Assembly (NCBI GenBank): GCA_035310145.1
Contig: DATGEL010000005.1
Span: 1 to 64,000 of the forward strand
Direction of reading: 5' to 3'
Length of the DNA stretch: 64,000 bases
Origin: Dehalococcoidia bacterium
GTDB taxonomy: Bacteria > Chloroflexota > Dehalococcoidia > CAUJGQ01
Shown: in pieces, positions 50,972 to 60,604 of the stretch
Layout: each line of letters begins with the position of its first letter
How positions within the stretch are numbered: the stretch's first letter is position 1
The notes under the pieces: generated by a model
What the model was told of the DNA's origin: nothing
Seen by the model: the letters and a program-made list of their open reading frames with translations, nothing else
Database searches by the model: none
Made by a program: the position numbers and the translations under genes

Positions 50972-51772
50972 ATGACGGCGCTCCAGCCGAGCAGCGGCAG
51001 CGATGCACGCCCAGGTGACTTGCTTGCCGGAACAGTCGCGATCATCACCGGCGCCAGCCGCGGAATCGGCGCGGCGACGGCACGAGCGTTCGCCGCCGCG
51101 GGGGCGAGCGTGGTGCTCGCCGCCCGGGACCAGGCGGCGCTGGCAGGCGTCGAACAATCGATCACGCGAGCCGGCGGCAGCGCCCTGGCTGTGCCGACCG
51201 ACGTGGGCGACGCCGCCGCCGTCGAACGGCTCGTGCAAATCACCTGCGAACGGTTTGGCCGCCTCGATGCGGCCTTCAACAACGCCGGCGGCAGCGGCCA
51301 CCCGCCGACGCCGCTTGCCGACGTTGCCGTCGAAGCGTTCGACAGCGCCGTGCGGGTCAACCTGCGCGGCGCGTTCCTCTGCATGAAGTACGAGATCCCC
51401 GCCATGCTCGCGGGCGGCGGAGGCGCAATCGTCAACATGTCCTCCACCGCCGGCTTCAGGGGTGTGCCCGGCCTCGCCGCCTACGTTTCCACCAAGCATG
51501 GCATCATCGGCCTCACCCAAGCCGCGGCGCTCGACTACGCGCAGCGGGGCATCCGTGTCAACGCGGTCGCACCGGGGCCGATCCTCAGCGAGCGTCTCGC
51601 GGCGCTGAGCGACGAACAGCGTGCGCCGGTCGTACGCGCCGTGCCGATGCAGCGCATCGGCCGCCCCGAGGAGGTTGCCGCCACCGTTGCCTGGCTCTGC
51701 TCCGACCGGGCCTCGTTCATCACCGGGGAGACGATCGCCGTCGACGGCGGCCGGCTCTCCTCCGGCGCATAG
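50972..51772 (+). CDS. SDR family oxidoreductase
   Basis: A 266-residue classical [20 protein letters not shown] near residue 24 binds NAD(P); NNAGGSG is near 103, MSSTAG near 153 and YVSTK (Tyr-x-x-x-Lys) near 168; the end is [20 protein letters not shown] 50972 lies one base after the NTF2-like stop. With it and the 49625 gene it forms a likely operon under TetR control, perhaps for a ketone or polycyclic compound. Confidence 0.92.
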   Translation: MTALQPSSGSDARPGDLLAGTVAIITGASRGIGAATARAFAAAGASVVLAARDQAALAGVEQSITRAGGSALAVPTDVGDAAAVERLVQITCERFGRLDAAFNNAGGSGHPPTPLADVAVEAFDSAVRVNLRGAFLCMKYEIPAMLAGGGGAIVNMSSTAGFRGVPGLAAYVSTKHGIIGLTQAAALDYAQRGIRVNAVAPGPILSERLAALSDEQRAPVVRAVPMQRIGRPEEVAATVAWLCSDRASFITGETIAVDGGRLSSGA

Positions 51773-51927
51773 CACCGCACCCCGCCCTCGCAGGCGAAGG
51801 CCGTCTCGTCCGTTCAGGAAGTCCGTGGTTAGCAAAGGGTGCCTGGTTGGGACACAACTCCGCCACGGATCCCGCAAGGACGCACCTGTCCCGCCGCCGT
51901 CGCACGTCGCCTCGGTACGCTCCCGAA

Positions 51928-51952
51928 GTTCCTTCCCGTGTCGGGAAGGGAC
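51928..51952. repeat. Hairpin repeat between SDR and hypothetical gene
   Basis: GTTCCTTCCCG (51928-51938), TGT loop, CGGGAAGGGAC (51942-51952); one mismatch. No T-run. It sits in a 236-bp gap otherwise without recognised features. Confidence 0.45.
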
Positions 51953-52008
51953 AACCGAGCCTGAGCGAGGCAGAGTTAGGCGCCCCGCCGCAACTGCCGC
52001 GCGTCGAA

Positions 52009-52467
52009 TCAATCCGGCGCAGCATCCGGCGGCCGCAGCGCCACGCTCGCGCTCAGCCCGCCCGGCGAAGGCCGGCGCGGCTCGCGGCTGCCGCAGTCGA
52101 ACGGGCTGTTGCCATTGGATGGGCCACCTCGACCGCGTATGCGCTTCTGCCGCCACATGCGCAACGGCATCAGGAGCCGGCCAAATACTCCGGGTGGGCG
52201 AGGAAGGCCGGCGCCCAGAAGCGAGGGCGCCTGTTTGGCGTTCTTCGCCTCGATGACCATGCCGGCGCCGTCGGGCCAGTGCAGCAGCGCTTCGGCCTCC
52301 GCCAGCTCACGGCATCGGTACTGCTCGCGGCATAGGATCAATCCGGGATACGCGAACCTCTCGCCCGCATGCAGGGCCCCTCTGGTGATGTGCCCGCCGG
52401 GTTGATCACACAGCCGCCGGCCGATGTAGTACGCCACGGCCGCCTCCGTTCGCTGCTGTAACGCCAC
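52009..52467 (-). CDS. Hypothetical protein (152 aa)
   Basis: An uncertain gene. Its first 75 residues look protein-like, with repeated Cys and charged helices (LILCREQYRCRELAEAEALL), but the last 60 are Arg/Pro/Gly-rich and low complexity. No homolog is recognised. It is divergent from the second HpaB-type gene. Confidence 0.45.
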   Translation of the reverse strand: MALQQRTEAAVAYYIGRRLCDQPGGHITRGALHAGERFAYPGLILCREQYRCRELAEAEALLHWPDGAGMVIEAKNAKQAPSLLGAGLPRPPGVFGRLLMPLRMWRQKRIRGRGGPSNGNSPFDCGSREPRRPSPGGLSASVALRPPDAAPD

Positions 52468-52569
52468 TGCCGTTCATTCTATCCCGCTCCGAGCCGTCAC
52501 CACATTCGTAGGCAAGCGCCCGGTCGCGGCGTATGCTGGCACGCACACGGACCGGGAGGAGACGCGATC

Positions 52570-54072
52570 ATGGCGCTGCGAAGCGGGGCCGAGTATCTGG
52601 CCGGGCTGCGCGACGGCCGCGCGATCTGGCTGCGCGGCAAGCGCGTGGCCGATGTCACGACCGAGCCGGGCCTCGCCCGCACGGCGCAGACCATCGCCGC
52701 CTACTACGACTTCCAGAGCCGTCCCGCCCTGCGCGACCTGATGACCTACGACACCGACGACGGCGAGCGCGCTCCGCTCTCTTTCATCCAGCCGCGCAGC
52801 AAAGACGACCTGCGCCGCCGCGCCGACGCCTTCGCCGCCTGGGCGGAGGTCTCGTGCGGGCTGATGGGACGCAGCCCCGACTACATGAACGCCGCCGTCG
52901 CCGCCGTGGGCATGGCCCGGGATTTCTGGGGCCGCAACGACCCGGAGATGGGTGAGCACGCGCAGAACGTCTACCTGCGCTGCCGGCGCGGCGACCTCTG
53001 CCTCACCCACACCTTCATCACGCCGATGGTGGACCGCTTCAAAGCGCTCAAGGACCAGGAGCCCTACACCAACGCCGGCGTCGTGCGCCGGACGGAAGAC
53101 GGCATCATCGTGCGCGGCGCCAAGAGCGTCGCCACGCTGGCGCCCTTCGCCGACGAGAACCTGCTGCTCTCGCTCGGCGCGTTGAACAAGCTGGAGCCGG
53201 AGAGCGCCGACTACGCCCTCTGCTTCAACCTGCCGCTGGACACGCCCGGTCTCAGCTTCATCGGCCGCGACGTGCTGGACGACGGCTCCTCGCACTTCGA
53301 CCGGCCGCTCGCCGGCCGCTTCGAGGAGATGGACTGTCTCGCCGTCTTCGACGACGTACTGGTGCCCTGGGAACTGGTCTACGCCTGCCGCGACGTGGAT
53401 ATCGGCAACGAGGCGGTGCGCGGCCTGCACTTCACCGAGTCGCTGGGGCACCAGGTGGTCTGCAAGAACGTGGCGAAGACGCGCTTCCTGCTGGGCCTCG
53501 CGCACCTGCTGGCCGAGTCGACGCAGGTAAGCAGTTTCATCAACGTGCAGGAGAAGCTGGGCGATATCACCACGGCGCTGATGACGATGGAGTCGCTGGC
53601 GCTGGCCGCGGTCGAGGGCGCCTATCAAGCCGACAACGGCTTCTGGTACTGCAATCCGGCCGCGATCAACGCCGCCCTGCGCCTCTACCCCGACTTTTAT
53701 GTGCAGATCATCGATCACCTGAAGCAGCTCGGCGGCAGCGGCTACGTGGTGATGCCCGCGGAGGCCACGCTCGACGCGCTCGGCGTGGCGGTCGAGAGCT
53801 ACTTCCGCGGCGCCACGCTGGACGCGCACGGCAAAGTCCAGCTCTTCCGCCTGGCCTGGGACATCGCCGGCAGCGGCTGGGGCGGACGCCAGGAGCTCTA
53901 CGAGCGCTTCTTCTTCGGCGACCGCACGCGCATGCGCGCCGGTCTCTACCTGGGCTACGACAAAAGCGAGGCGATCGCCATGGTGCGCCGCATCCTGGAG
54001 CCGCCGCGGCCCGGGGCGCCGCTGCCGCTGCCCGAGCGCTTTGCGGCTCAAACGGCCGCGAGCGGCAGATAA
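52570..54072 (+). CDS. HpaB-family hydroxylase flavoprotein, second copy
   Basis: A 500-residue paralog of the protein at 25218-26843. Shared landmarks in order: SFIQPRSKDDLRRRADAFA near 75, LMGRSPDYMN near 98, LTHTFITPMVDR near 141, IIVRGAKSVATLAP near 178 and FEEMDCLAVFDDVLVPWE near 253. FADH2-dependent hydroxylation of a phenol-like substrate is likely. GGGAGGAGACGCGATC precedes ATG 52570. No flavin reductase is adjacent. It lies beside a decayed flavoprotein (54091-54849). Confidence 0.9.
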   Translation: MALRSGAEYLAGLRDGRAIWLRGKRVADVTTEPGLARTAQTIAAYYDFQSRPALRDLMTYDTDDGERAPLSFIQPRSKDDLRRRADAFAAWAEVSCGLMGRSPDYMNAAVAAVGMARDFWGRNDPEMGEHAQNVYLRCRRGDLCLTHTFITPMVDRFKALKDQEPYTNAGVVRRTEDGIIVRGAKSVATLAPFADENLLLSLGALNKLEPESADYALCFNLPLDTPGLSFIGRDVLDDGSSHFDRPLAGRFEEMDCLAVFDDVLVPWELVYACRDVDIGNEAVRGLHFTESLGHQVVCKNVAKTRFLLGLAHLLAESTQVSSFINVQEKLGDITTALMTMESLALAAVEGAYQADNGFWYCNPAAINAALRLYPDFYVQIIDHLKQLGGSGYVVMPAEATLDALGVAVESYFRGATLDAHGKVQLFRLAWDIAGSGWGGRQELYERFFFGDRTRMRAGLYLGYDKSEAIAMVRRILEPPRPGAPLPLPERFAAQTAASGR

Positions 54073-54090
54073 GGCGAGCAGCCGAGGGCC

Positions 54091-54849
54091 CTACGTCAGC
54101 TTCGACAGGAAACGGCCGGCTTTGGCGATCCGCTGCGGACTCTCTTTCAGCACGTAGTCGTAGAGCGCCACGGGGATGCCGAACGAGTAGGTCGGGTAGG
54201 CGTGGATGCTGCCGATCACGTCGTCTACCGTCGGCTGGTTGTTCATCGCCAGCGTCAGCTCGTTGATCAGCTCGCCCGCGTTCGCTCCGGCGATATGCGC
54301 ACCGATGAAGCAGCGCTTTCCGTCGATCAGGAACGTCATCAGCCCGATCGGATCCTGGTCGGTGATCGCGCGCTCGAGCCGCGCGTACGAGCAGCGCACC
54401 ACCGAGAACGCCTTGCCGCGCTACTTCGCCTCGTCCTCGGTCAGCCCGACATGCGCGATCTCCGGGTCGGTGAAGGTCACCCAGGGCACATGGCCGGGTT
54501 TGAACGGCAGCCGCAGCGGCAGGAAGGCGTTGCGCACCGCCGCCGCCTGGTAGCCCGCGTAGTGCGTGAACTGCATACCGCCGACCACGTCGCCCGCCGC
54601 CCAGATGTGCTTGACGTTCGTCTGCAAGCGCCGGTTGACCGCGATGCCGCGCTTGCCGAGCTTCACGCCCGCCGCTGCGAGCCGCAGCCCCTCCACGTTC
54701 GGCGCGCGGCCCACCGCGACGAGGATCTCGTCCACGCGCAGCTCACCCGCGTGCTCGCCGGCCTGCGGCGCTCCTTGTGCAGCCGGATCCGGGCGCCGGC
54801 ACGGCCGGCCCCGCCGCTCGCGTTTGCCCGCGGCATGGGTGATCGCCAA
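54091..54849 (-). pseudogene. Remnant of pyridine nucleotide-disulfide oxidoreductase
   Basis: A decayed gene of the dihydrolipoamide dehydrogenase/mercuric reductase family. The middle part (ELRVDEILVAVGRAPNVEGL, then IWAAGDVVGG) and the C-terminal dimer domain (HIAGANAGELINELTLAMN) are in one frame but separated by an in-frame TAG at 54421-54423. The N-terminal FAD and redox-Cys domains are missing. The region upstream (54730-54849) reads as non-homologous Arg-rich sequence. Some of it might still be translated as fragments, but no active enzyme is possible. Confidence 0.82.
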
Positions 54850-54905
54850 CGCGGAAGGCCGAGGCGATTGCCCCGGCCCTCCGCAAGCCCGTGCGGCGGT
54901 TCGCC

Positions 54906-56306
54906 CTACGGTCCGATCGTAATCGTCGCACCCGCGTCGCTGAACACCCAGGCGCCCTTGCCCGGGGGCAGCACGGAGCTGACCGCATAGTTGTTGGCCG
55001 ATGGGTCAAAGATGTAGACCACGTCGGCGCCGCGCACGTTCACCGTCTGCGTCTGGCTGGGGTTGCCCACCATGATGAACTGCCCCGCCGGCGCGTTGAT
55101 CGTGATGCTGCTCTGCGTCGAGGCCACCAGCGGCACGTTCGTCGGCCCGTTGAAGAACACCCAGTAGCCGCGGCCGGCCACGATCGGGCTGCCCTGCGGC
55201 AGGATCTCGTAGTTGTCGTCGCCGGCCTGGAAGGTGTAGAGCGGCCCGTTGCCGCTGGCGAAGGTCTGCCCGTTGCCGCCGGCCACGATGTTCCAGCCCG
55301 CCGGATAGAGGGCGCTCGGCCCCGTCGGCGCGGGCGTGGGCGTCGGCGACGGCGCGGCGACCGTCACCATCGTCGTGGCGCTGCCCGTGGCGGCCGGGGT
55401 GCTGGCGCTGCTGGCCGTGACCGTCACGGTGAAGCTGCCCGCGGCGGCGAAGGTGTGCGTCACGCTCTGGCCGGTCGTGTTCGCCGTTCCGTCGCCCCAG
55501 CTCCACGTGTAGACCACGTCGGCGGGCACGCTGCCGGTGGCGCTCACCGAGTAGCCGACCGAAGCGCCGGCCGTCGCCGTGGTTGGGCCGCTGATCGTCA
55601 GGCTCAGCCCCTGGCTGGGCACGCCGATCGTCGCCGTGGTCTTATCGACGCCGACCTGGCCGGTGGTGGCGCTGGAGGCGTTCAGCGTCACGTTGAACGT
55701 GCCGGTCGTGTTGTAGGCGTGGGCCACCTGCTTGCCGGTCGCCGTGGTTGAGTCGCCGAAGTCCCAGGTGAACACCGTGTCGGCCGGTACCGTGCCGCTG
55801 GCGTTGAAGGTGATCGCCTGGCCGACGCCGCCTTTGTAGGGGCCGCCGGCGCTGATCGTCAGCGACTGCGTGATCGTCACCGTGGTGTTCGCGGTCGCGG
55901 AGCGGCCGTTGCCCGTCACCGAGACGGAGACGTTGTACGGGGTGGTGCTGGCGGTCGCGTAGGCGTGCTGCACCGTGGCGCCGCTGCCGAAGGAACCGTC
56001 GCCGAAGTTCCACAGATAGGTCAGATCGGACGTGGACATCCCGGCGTTTTGCACCGTGGCCGTAAAGGTGATCGGGATGTTTGTTTGCCCCGTGCACGGC
56101 CCGCCGATCGAAACGGCGAAGGGTGCGCTGGCGCTGGGGGTGGATGTGGTCGCCGGCGATGGCGACGGACAGCCGCCCGCGCCGGTCTGCGCGAGCGCGC
56201 CGCGCGACGGCGCCTCGCCCAGGCTGAGCGCGGCGAGCAAGCCGATGCCCGCCAGCGCCGCCCCCGCGATCCACGCCGCCCAGCGGCCCTTACCTTGTCC
56301 TCGCAT
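54906..56306 (-). CDS. Secreted PKD-repeat protein
   Basis: A 466-residue exported protein with an N-terminal signal (residues 8-40). Three PKD-type Ig-like domains follow at about 65-145, 150-230 and 235-315, each with a W-x-F/W-G-D-G/S core (WNFGDGSFG, WDFGDSTTA, WSWGDGTAN) and a YxVxVT-type strand. A short Pro/Thr linker precedes a C-terminal beta domain (about 330-466) with GWNIVAGGNGQTF. Probably an adhesion or cell-surface scaffold protein. ATG 56306 follows AGGAGGAGGCAC. Confidence 0.88.
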   Translation of the reverse strand: MRGQGKGRWAAWIAGAALAGIGLLAALSLGEAPSRGALAQTGAGGCPSPSPATTSTPSASAPFAVSIGGPCTGQTNIPITFTATVQNAGMSTSDLTYLWNFGDGSFGSGATVQHAYATASTTPYNVSVSVTGNGRSATANTTVTITQSLTISAGGPYKGGVGQAITFNASGTVPADTVFTWDFGDSTTATGKQVAHAYNTTGTFNVTLNASSATTGQVGVDKTTATIGVPSQGLSLTISGPTTATAGASVGYSVSATGSVPADVVYTWSWGDGTANTTGQSVTHTFAAAGSFTVTVTASSASTPAATGSATTMVTVAAPSPTPTPAPTGPSALYPAGWNIVAGGNGQTFASGNGPLYTFQAGDDNYEILPQGSPIVAGRGYWVFFNGPTNVPLVASTQSSITINAPAGQFIMVGNPSQTQTVNVRGADVVYIFDPSANNYAVSSVLPPGKGAWVFSDAGATITIGP

Positions 56307-56629
56307 GTGCCTCCTCCTGTGTTGCGCGCGACGGTTGCGGCGCCGTCGCGCCTCGCCTCTAAGCGATTAAACGAACTACGCGGCTTTTGGTTAACAACAA
56401 CTGAATAGCACTTTTATCGCATAACCGTATATCGTGCATATCAGTCGCCGATCGTGCCACCGCTCCCAGCATTTCCCCTTCCGGCCGCAGCGTCCAGATT
56501 CCTGAAGAGGTATGCAACCATCGTCTTTCGGCGCCGTGGCAATCGTCGCCGCGGCGCAGCCGGCCGAGCCGCGGGCGTGGGCTATAATGATGCGTCGCCA
56601 CGAACCGCACGACAGGGAGGACGACCAGC
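56307..56629. other. 323-bp AT-richer divergent intergenic region
   Basis: No gene supported. The first 130 bp are notably AT-rich for this window (around 56359-56450) and probably hold the PKD gene promoter. A TATAAT hexamer lies at 56583-56588 for the rightward gene. Confidence 0.5.
56583..56588 (+). promoter_or_regulatory. -10 box for the acidic small protein gene
   Basis: Perfect TATAAT in GC-rich surroundings, 42 bp before ATG 56630. No good -35 hexamer is visible. Confidence 0.45.
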
Positions 56630-56938
56630 ATGGGTGAGTACAGCTTCGAGCGTGAGGCTCGCACACCCTACTCGGAGGCGTTCACGATCGAGAGCGACGA
56701 CGGCGCCGACGTCGGCCGCGTCGACCTGCACTACACCCCGACCATGACCTACGCCACGCTCTGTGTGGGCGAGTCGCTGACCGAAGACGACATCCAGGAG
56801 CTGATCGGCCAGATCGACGAGCGCCTGGTCATGACCAGCGATCCCTACCGCGAGGACTTCATCGTCACCGTCTGGACCGGCCGCGAGAGCGGCGTCTACT
56901 CCGACGAAGATGACGAGGACGAGGACGAGGAGGAGTAA
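56630..56938 (+). CDS. Acidic small hypothetical protein (102 aa)
   Basis: A 102-residue protein ending in a run of Asp/Glu (last 14 residues). The body has alternating strands and one helix (DDIQELIGQIDERL). GGGAGGACGACCAGC precedes ATG 56630. Unknown function; the acidic tail may mimic nucleic acid or bind metal or protein. Confidence 0.75.
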   Translation: MGEYSFEREARTPYSEAFTIESDDGADVGRVDLHYTPTMTYATLCVGESLTEDDIQELIGQIDERLVMTSDPYREDFIVTVWTGRESGVYSDEDDEDEDEEE

Positions 56939-56963
56939 GCCTCGCGATTCAGCGGCCGATCGC

Positions 56964-57437
56964 TCAAGCCAGGGGCTTGACCAGCACCAGCGCCGGCTGC
57001 GTCTCACCCCAAAACGCCGTGCTTTCGAACAGCGGTGCGAAGCCATGAGCCGCGTAAAAGGCGCGCGTGCGCACATAGCCTTCGTCCGGCTCGCTCGGGC
57101 CAAGCGTCGGCAGAAAGACAAAGCCGTATCTCTGCCGGCGCAGCCACGCCTCCGCCTGCGCCACGAGGGCGCTGCCGATGCCGCCGCGGTGCAGCTCCGG
57201 CGCCACGGCCAGCACCAGGATCTCCGCTGAAACCGCCGTCCGCGGCTCAAGCGCGATGAAGCCGACGATTGCATCCTGACGCCGCGCCACCCAGGCCGGC
57301 AGGCGACCCAGTGCCGCGATGTATCCTTCGTTCACGCTGGGAAAGCCGAACCACTGCGGCAGCGCTGCGAGTACCGCGGCGCAGCCCGCGCGGTCGGCCC
57401 CCGTGAAGGGCTCGATCGCGATCGTGGCGCCGTTCAT
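56964..57437 (-). CDS. GNAT family N-acetyltransferase
   Basis: A 157-residue acetyltransferase. Acetyl-CoA motif A is VLAVAPELHRGGIGSALV (about 80-97), followed by AEAWLRRQRYGFVFLPTLG and FYAAHGFAPLF, the usual GNAT ending. The substrate is unknown. It lies 15 bp downstream of another small gene on the same strand. Confidence 0.9.
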   Translation of the reverse strand: MNGATIAIEPFTGADRAGCAAVLAALPQWFGFPSVNEGYIAALGRLPAWVARRQDAIVGFIALEPRTAVSAEILVLAVAPELHRGGIGSALVAQAEAWLRRQRYGFVFLPTLGPSEPDEGYVRTRAFYAAHGFAPLFESTAFWGETQPALVLVKPLA

Positions 57438-57452
57438 CCCATCCGTCCCAGC

Positions 57453-57785
57453 CTACCCCTGCCAATCCTCCACCAGCCGCGCCGCTTCATCGTGCAGGCG
57501 GGCGCCCTGTTCGGCGCTGAGCAGGTCGGCGAAGGCCGCGATCCGGTCATCGATGAAGGCGAGGCCAGCCGCCCGGTCGGTGACGTCATCGTTGCTCGCG
57601 GCCTCGCCCGCCAGCTCCGCGGCGATGTTCTCCAGCGCGCCGTCTACCAGCGCCGCCAGGGTTTCGCGCTGCGTCGCGCTCAGGGTGGCAGGATCGGGTT
57701 CGCTTTCCACGCCGAGCGCGGCAAGCGCGTCGGCGCGCCCCAGCAGCCGGATCAGTTGCACCAGCGCCGGATACGCCGCCATCAT
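57453..57785 (-). CDS. Hypothetical protein (110 aa)
   Basis: A helical, acidic, soluble 110-residue protein without recognised domains. It begins MMAAYPALVQLIRLLGRADA. Divergent from the FAD oxidoreductase and upstream of the GNAT gene by 15 bp, so likely cotranscribed with it. Confidence 0.65.
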   Translation of the reverse strand: MMAAYPALVQLIRLLGRADALAALGVESEPDPATLSATQRETLAALVDGALENIAAELAGEAASNDDVTDRAAGLAFIDDRIAAFADLLSAEQGARLHDEAARLVEDWQG

Positions 57786-57847
57786 GCTCCTCGCCGGGAG
57801 CGATTGTAGACCCTCGCCCGAGCGCCCGCACGGAGTTTGCTCAGCCC

Positions 57848-59122
57848 ATGATCGTAATCGTCGGCGGCGGGCTGGCAGGCTTGACGGCGGCGCGCGTGCT
57901 CTTCCGCGAGCGTGCCCCGTTTCTACTTCTTGAACGCGAACAGGCCCTGGGCGGCCGCGTGCGCACCGATGTCACGCCCGAGGGCTTCCGGCTCGACCGC
58001 GGCTTTCAGATGCTGTTCACCCGCTATCCGGCCGTGCGCCGCCACCTCGACTTGCAGCAACTCGGCCTCTGCCCGCTTAGCCCCGGCGCCGTCATCTTCG
58101 GCCCCGGCGGCGAGCGTGAGGAACTGGCCGACCCGTTTCGTGTGCCGGCGAAAGTCTGGAAAACGCTGCGCTCGCCCGTGCTTTCGCTGGCAGACAAGGG
58201 CCGTATCGCCCTGGAGGCCGCCGATCTGCGTCTGCGAATCGCCGAGGGTATCTGGACGGATCGCGACACCACCACTCACGCCTACCTGCACCAGCGCGGC
58301 TTCTCCGAAGCGGCGATCGAGCGCGTGTTTCGCCCCATCTTCGGCGGCATCTTTTTGGACCACTCGCTCAACACCAGCTCGAACGCCTTCCGCTTCGCCT
58401 TCAAAATGCTGGCCGAAGGCTACGGCGCCGTGCCGGCGCTCGGCATGGGTGAGATCGCCCGGCAGCTCGCGGCGCCGCTGCCGCCCGCGAGCATGCGCCT
58501 CGGCGCCGCCGTCACGGCCCTGCTGCGAGAGGGCGGGCGAGTCGCCGGCGTGCGCACGGGCGGCGAGACGCATGCCGCGGATGCCGTGATTCTGGCCGTA
58601 GACAGCCCTACCGCCGCAGCGTTCTCCGGCGCGGCGCTGCCCACGGCCGGCAACGGCGTCACCACCCTGTATTTCGCCGGCGCAGAGCCCCTGACCGACG
58701 AGCCGCGGCTGCTGCTGAACGCCGACCCCGAGGGCACGATCAACGCGGCGGTGCAAATCAGCAATGTGGCGCCGCAGTACGCGCCGGCCGGCGAGCACTT
58801 GCTGTCGGTCACGATGCTGGGCAACCGCGACGAGCCAGATGACGACCTTGAGGCGAAGGCCCGCACGGAGCTTTCCGGCTGGTTCGGCAATGACCCCGTC
58901 TCGCACCAGCGTTTGCTCTCCTTGTCGCGCATCGCCTTCGGCCAGTTTCCCCAGCCCGCGGGCTTCGCCGAGCACCTGCCGCCCGTGCGCGGTGAACCCG
59001 GCCTCTATCACGGCGGCGAATATACCCGCGCCGCCAGCATCAACGGCGCGATTGAAGCCGGCGAGGCGGCGGCGCGGGCGGCGCTGGAAGACCTCGGCTC
59101 GACGCCGGCGCGGCGCGCCTGA
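57848..59122 (+). CDS. FAD-dependent amine oxidase/desaturase-like oxidoreductase
   Basis: A 424-residue flavoprotein. GxGxxG-type FAD motif VGGGLAGLTAARVL at residues 4-17 with LEREQALGGRVRTD near 28; PIFGGIFLDHSLNTSS near 165; C-terminal FAD segment YHGGEYTRAASINGAIEAGE near 390. It fits the flavin amine oxidase / phytoene-desaturase-like group and has about the expected length. The substrate is unknown. It is followed 26 bp later by an arylamine N-acetyltransferase. Confidence 0.87.
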   Translation: MIVIVGGGLAGLTAARVLFRERAPFLLLEREQALGGRVRTDVTPEGFRLDRGFQMLFTRYPAVRRHLDLQQLGLCPLSPGAVIFGPGGEREELADPFRVPAKVWKTLRSPVLSLADKGRIALEAADLRLRIAEGIWTDRDTTTHAYLHQRGFSEAAIERVFRPIFGGIFLDHSLNTSSNAFRFAFKMLAEGYGAVPALGMGEIARQLAAPLPPASMRLGAAVTALLREGGRVAGVRTGGETHAADAVILAVDSPTAAAFSGAALPTAGNGVTTLYFAGAEPLTDEPRLLLNADPEGTINAAVQISNVAPQYAPAGEHLLSVTMLGNRDEPDDDLEAKARTELSGWFGNDPVSHQRLLSLSRIAFGQFPQPAGFAEHLPPVRGEPGLYHGGEYTRAASINGAIEAGEAAARAALEDLGSTPARRA

Positions 59123-59148
59123 CCAAGCCCATCACGGAGCGACCATCG

Positions 59149-59991
59149 ATGAACGCTGCCTGGCCCTCGGACGCAACCACCCCGTCGCCCGCGTGGATCG
59201 CGCGCTATCTGCGCCTGCTCGGCGTCCCGCAAGAGCCGCCGTCGCTTCCCGCCCTGCGACGGCTGACGCGCGCCCATCTGCTGGCGGTGCCCTTCGCGAA
59301 CACCACCGCGCTGCGCCGCCGCCGCGCCCATCTCGGCCGTCCGGCGCCGCCGCCCGATCCGGAGGCGCTGCTGACGACCTGGGAGCAGGAGCAGCTCGGC
59401 GGCGTCTGCTTCGACGTGTCGCTGATGGTGAACCGCTTGCTGGGAGGCCTCGGCTACCGGGCGCGGCAGGTGATGGGCAAGATCTCCTTTGCCGGCTCGC
59501 ACCAGTGCGTGCAGGTGGCGCTGGACGGCGAGCGCTTCCTCGTCGACGTCGGCAACGGCGCGCCCTTCTTCGAGCCGATCCCGGCGCACGAAGAGACGGA
59601 GGTGCGCGTCGGCGGCCTTGCCTACCGCTTCCGCCCAGGCGACGAACCAGAAACCTGCTGGCAGGACCGCGGCATCGACGGAGCGTGGCAGCCGTTCTGC
59701 TGCTACGACCTCGGCCCGCCTGACCTGGCCGTGCGCGAGTCGGCCTATCAACGGCACCACACGCCGGGCTTGAGCTGGGTGGTGGACAGCCTGACGCTGG
59801 TCCGCTGCGCGCCGGACCAGGTGCTCTCGCTGCGGGACGACGAGCTGACGCGCTACACCCCCGCTGGCAAGCAGCGCGTGCCGGTAACCGACTACACGCG
59901 CGTCGTGCGCGAGGATTTCGGCCTGCCGCGATTTCCGGTCGCTGAGGGTGTGCAGTCCTGGCGCGAGCTGCGCGCCGTGCGGGGCGGGTAG
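59149..59991 (+). CDS. Arylamine N-acetyltransferase
   Basis: A 280-residue NAT-family enzyme that acetylates arylamines, hydrazines and similar xenobiotics. The Cys-His-Asp triad can be placed: Cys in LGGVCFDVSLMVNRLL (about 85), His in AGSHQCVQVALDG (about 121) and Asp in FLVDVGNGAPF (about 136). N-terminal LLAVPFANTTALRRRR is typical. ATG 59149 is used. Confidence 0.9.
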   Translation: MNAAWPSDATTPSPAWIARYLRLLGVPQEPPSLPALRRLTRAHLLAVPFANTTALRRRRAHLGRPAPPPDPEALLTTWEQEQLGGVCFDVSLMVNRLLGGLGYRARQVMGKISFAGSHQCVQVALDGERFLVDVGNGAPFFEPIPAHEETEVRVGGLAYRFRPGDEPETCWQDRGIDGAWQPFCCYDLGPPDLAVRESAYQRHHTPGLSWVVDSLTLVRCAPDQVLSLRDDELTRYTPAGKQRVPVTDYTRVVREDFGLPRFPVAEGVQSWRELRAVRGG

Positions 59992-59997
59992 GGTGCG

Positions 59998-60462
59998 CTA
60001 CGGCGCCTGCGCCACGACCGGGAGATCGCGCAGCTCAAACGTCGCCACCAGCGGCACGCTGCTGGAGCCGTGCACGGCCACCGGCGCCTGGTCCGGCGCG
60101 GCGATCGCCAGGCCGAATTCGACGGGCTCGTCGATCTTCACGTCGGCAGCGACACTCAGCTCATCGGCGTGCCCAGCCGCGGTCTCCACCTGGATCGCCA
60201 GTGGAAAGGCGCCTTCGCTGTTCCCCGCGACCTGCACCACGTGGCCGGGGCCCGTCTGCACGCTGAGCGCCACCGGACCGCGCAGCAGTTCTACGGCTTC
60301 CGCGGGCAGCGCCACGCTGATCGTCTCCGCCGCGCCGTCCACCGACACCGTCGCCCTGGCGTGGCTGAGCTGCCCGTTGACCGAGGCGCCGCGGATGCGC
60401 CCGACCATGATGCTGAGCAGCACCACGGCGAGCACGGCGAGGATCGTGCGCGGGCGGGGCAT
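59998..60462 (-). CDS. Exported hypothetical protein (154 aa)
   Basis: ATG 60462 has GGAGGTT upstream; the frame to 60528 is rejected. The 154-residue product has a basic start, a hydrophobic signal segment (about residues 8-24), and then a mostly beta, Ala/Val-rich body with no Cys. It is an extracytoplasmic protein of unknown function, convergent with the NAT gene. Confidence 0.68.
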   Translation of the reverse strand: MPRPRTILAVLAVVLLSIMVGRIRGASVNGQLSHARATVSVDGAAETISVALPAEAVELLRGPVALSVQTGPGHVVQVAGNSEGAFPLAIQVETAAGHADELSVAADVKIDEPVEFGLAIAAPDQAPVAVHGSSSVPLVATFELRDLPVVAQAP

Positions 60463-60604
60463 CGCGAACCTCCAGACGAGGCCGTGCGTCAGCACGCAAG
60501 GATTTTGCAAGTAGAGTATCGGCAGCACGCGGGCAATCCAGTAACGGTGCAGAGACGCGATTCGCCGCGTTACTATGCCGTTACTCTCCCAGGAGGCAAA
60601 CGGC

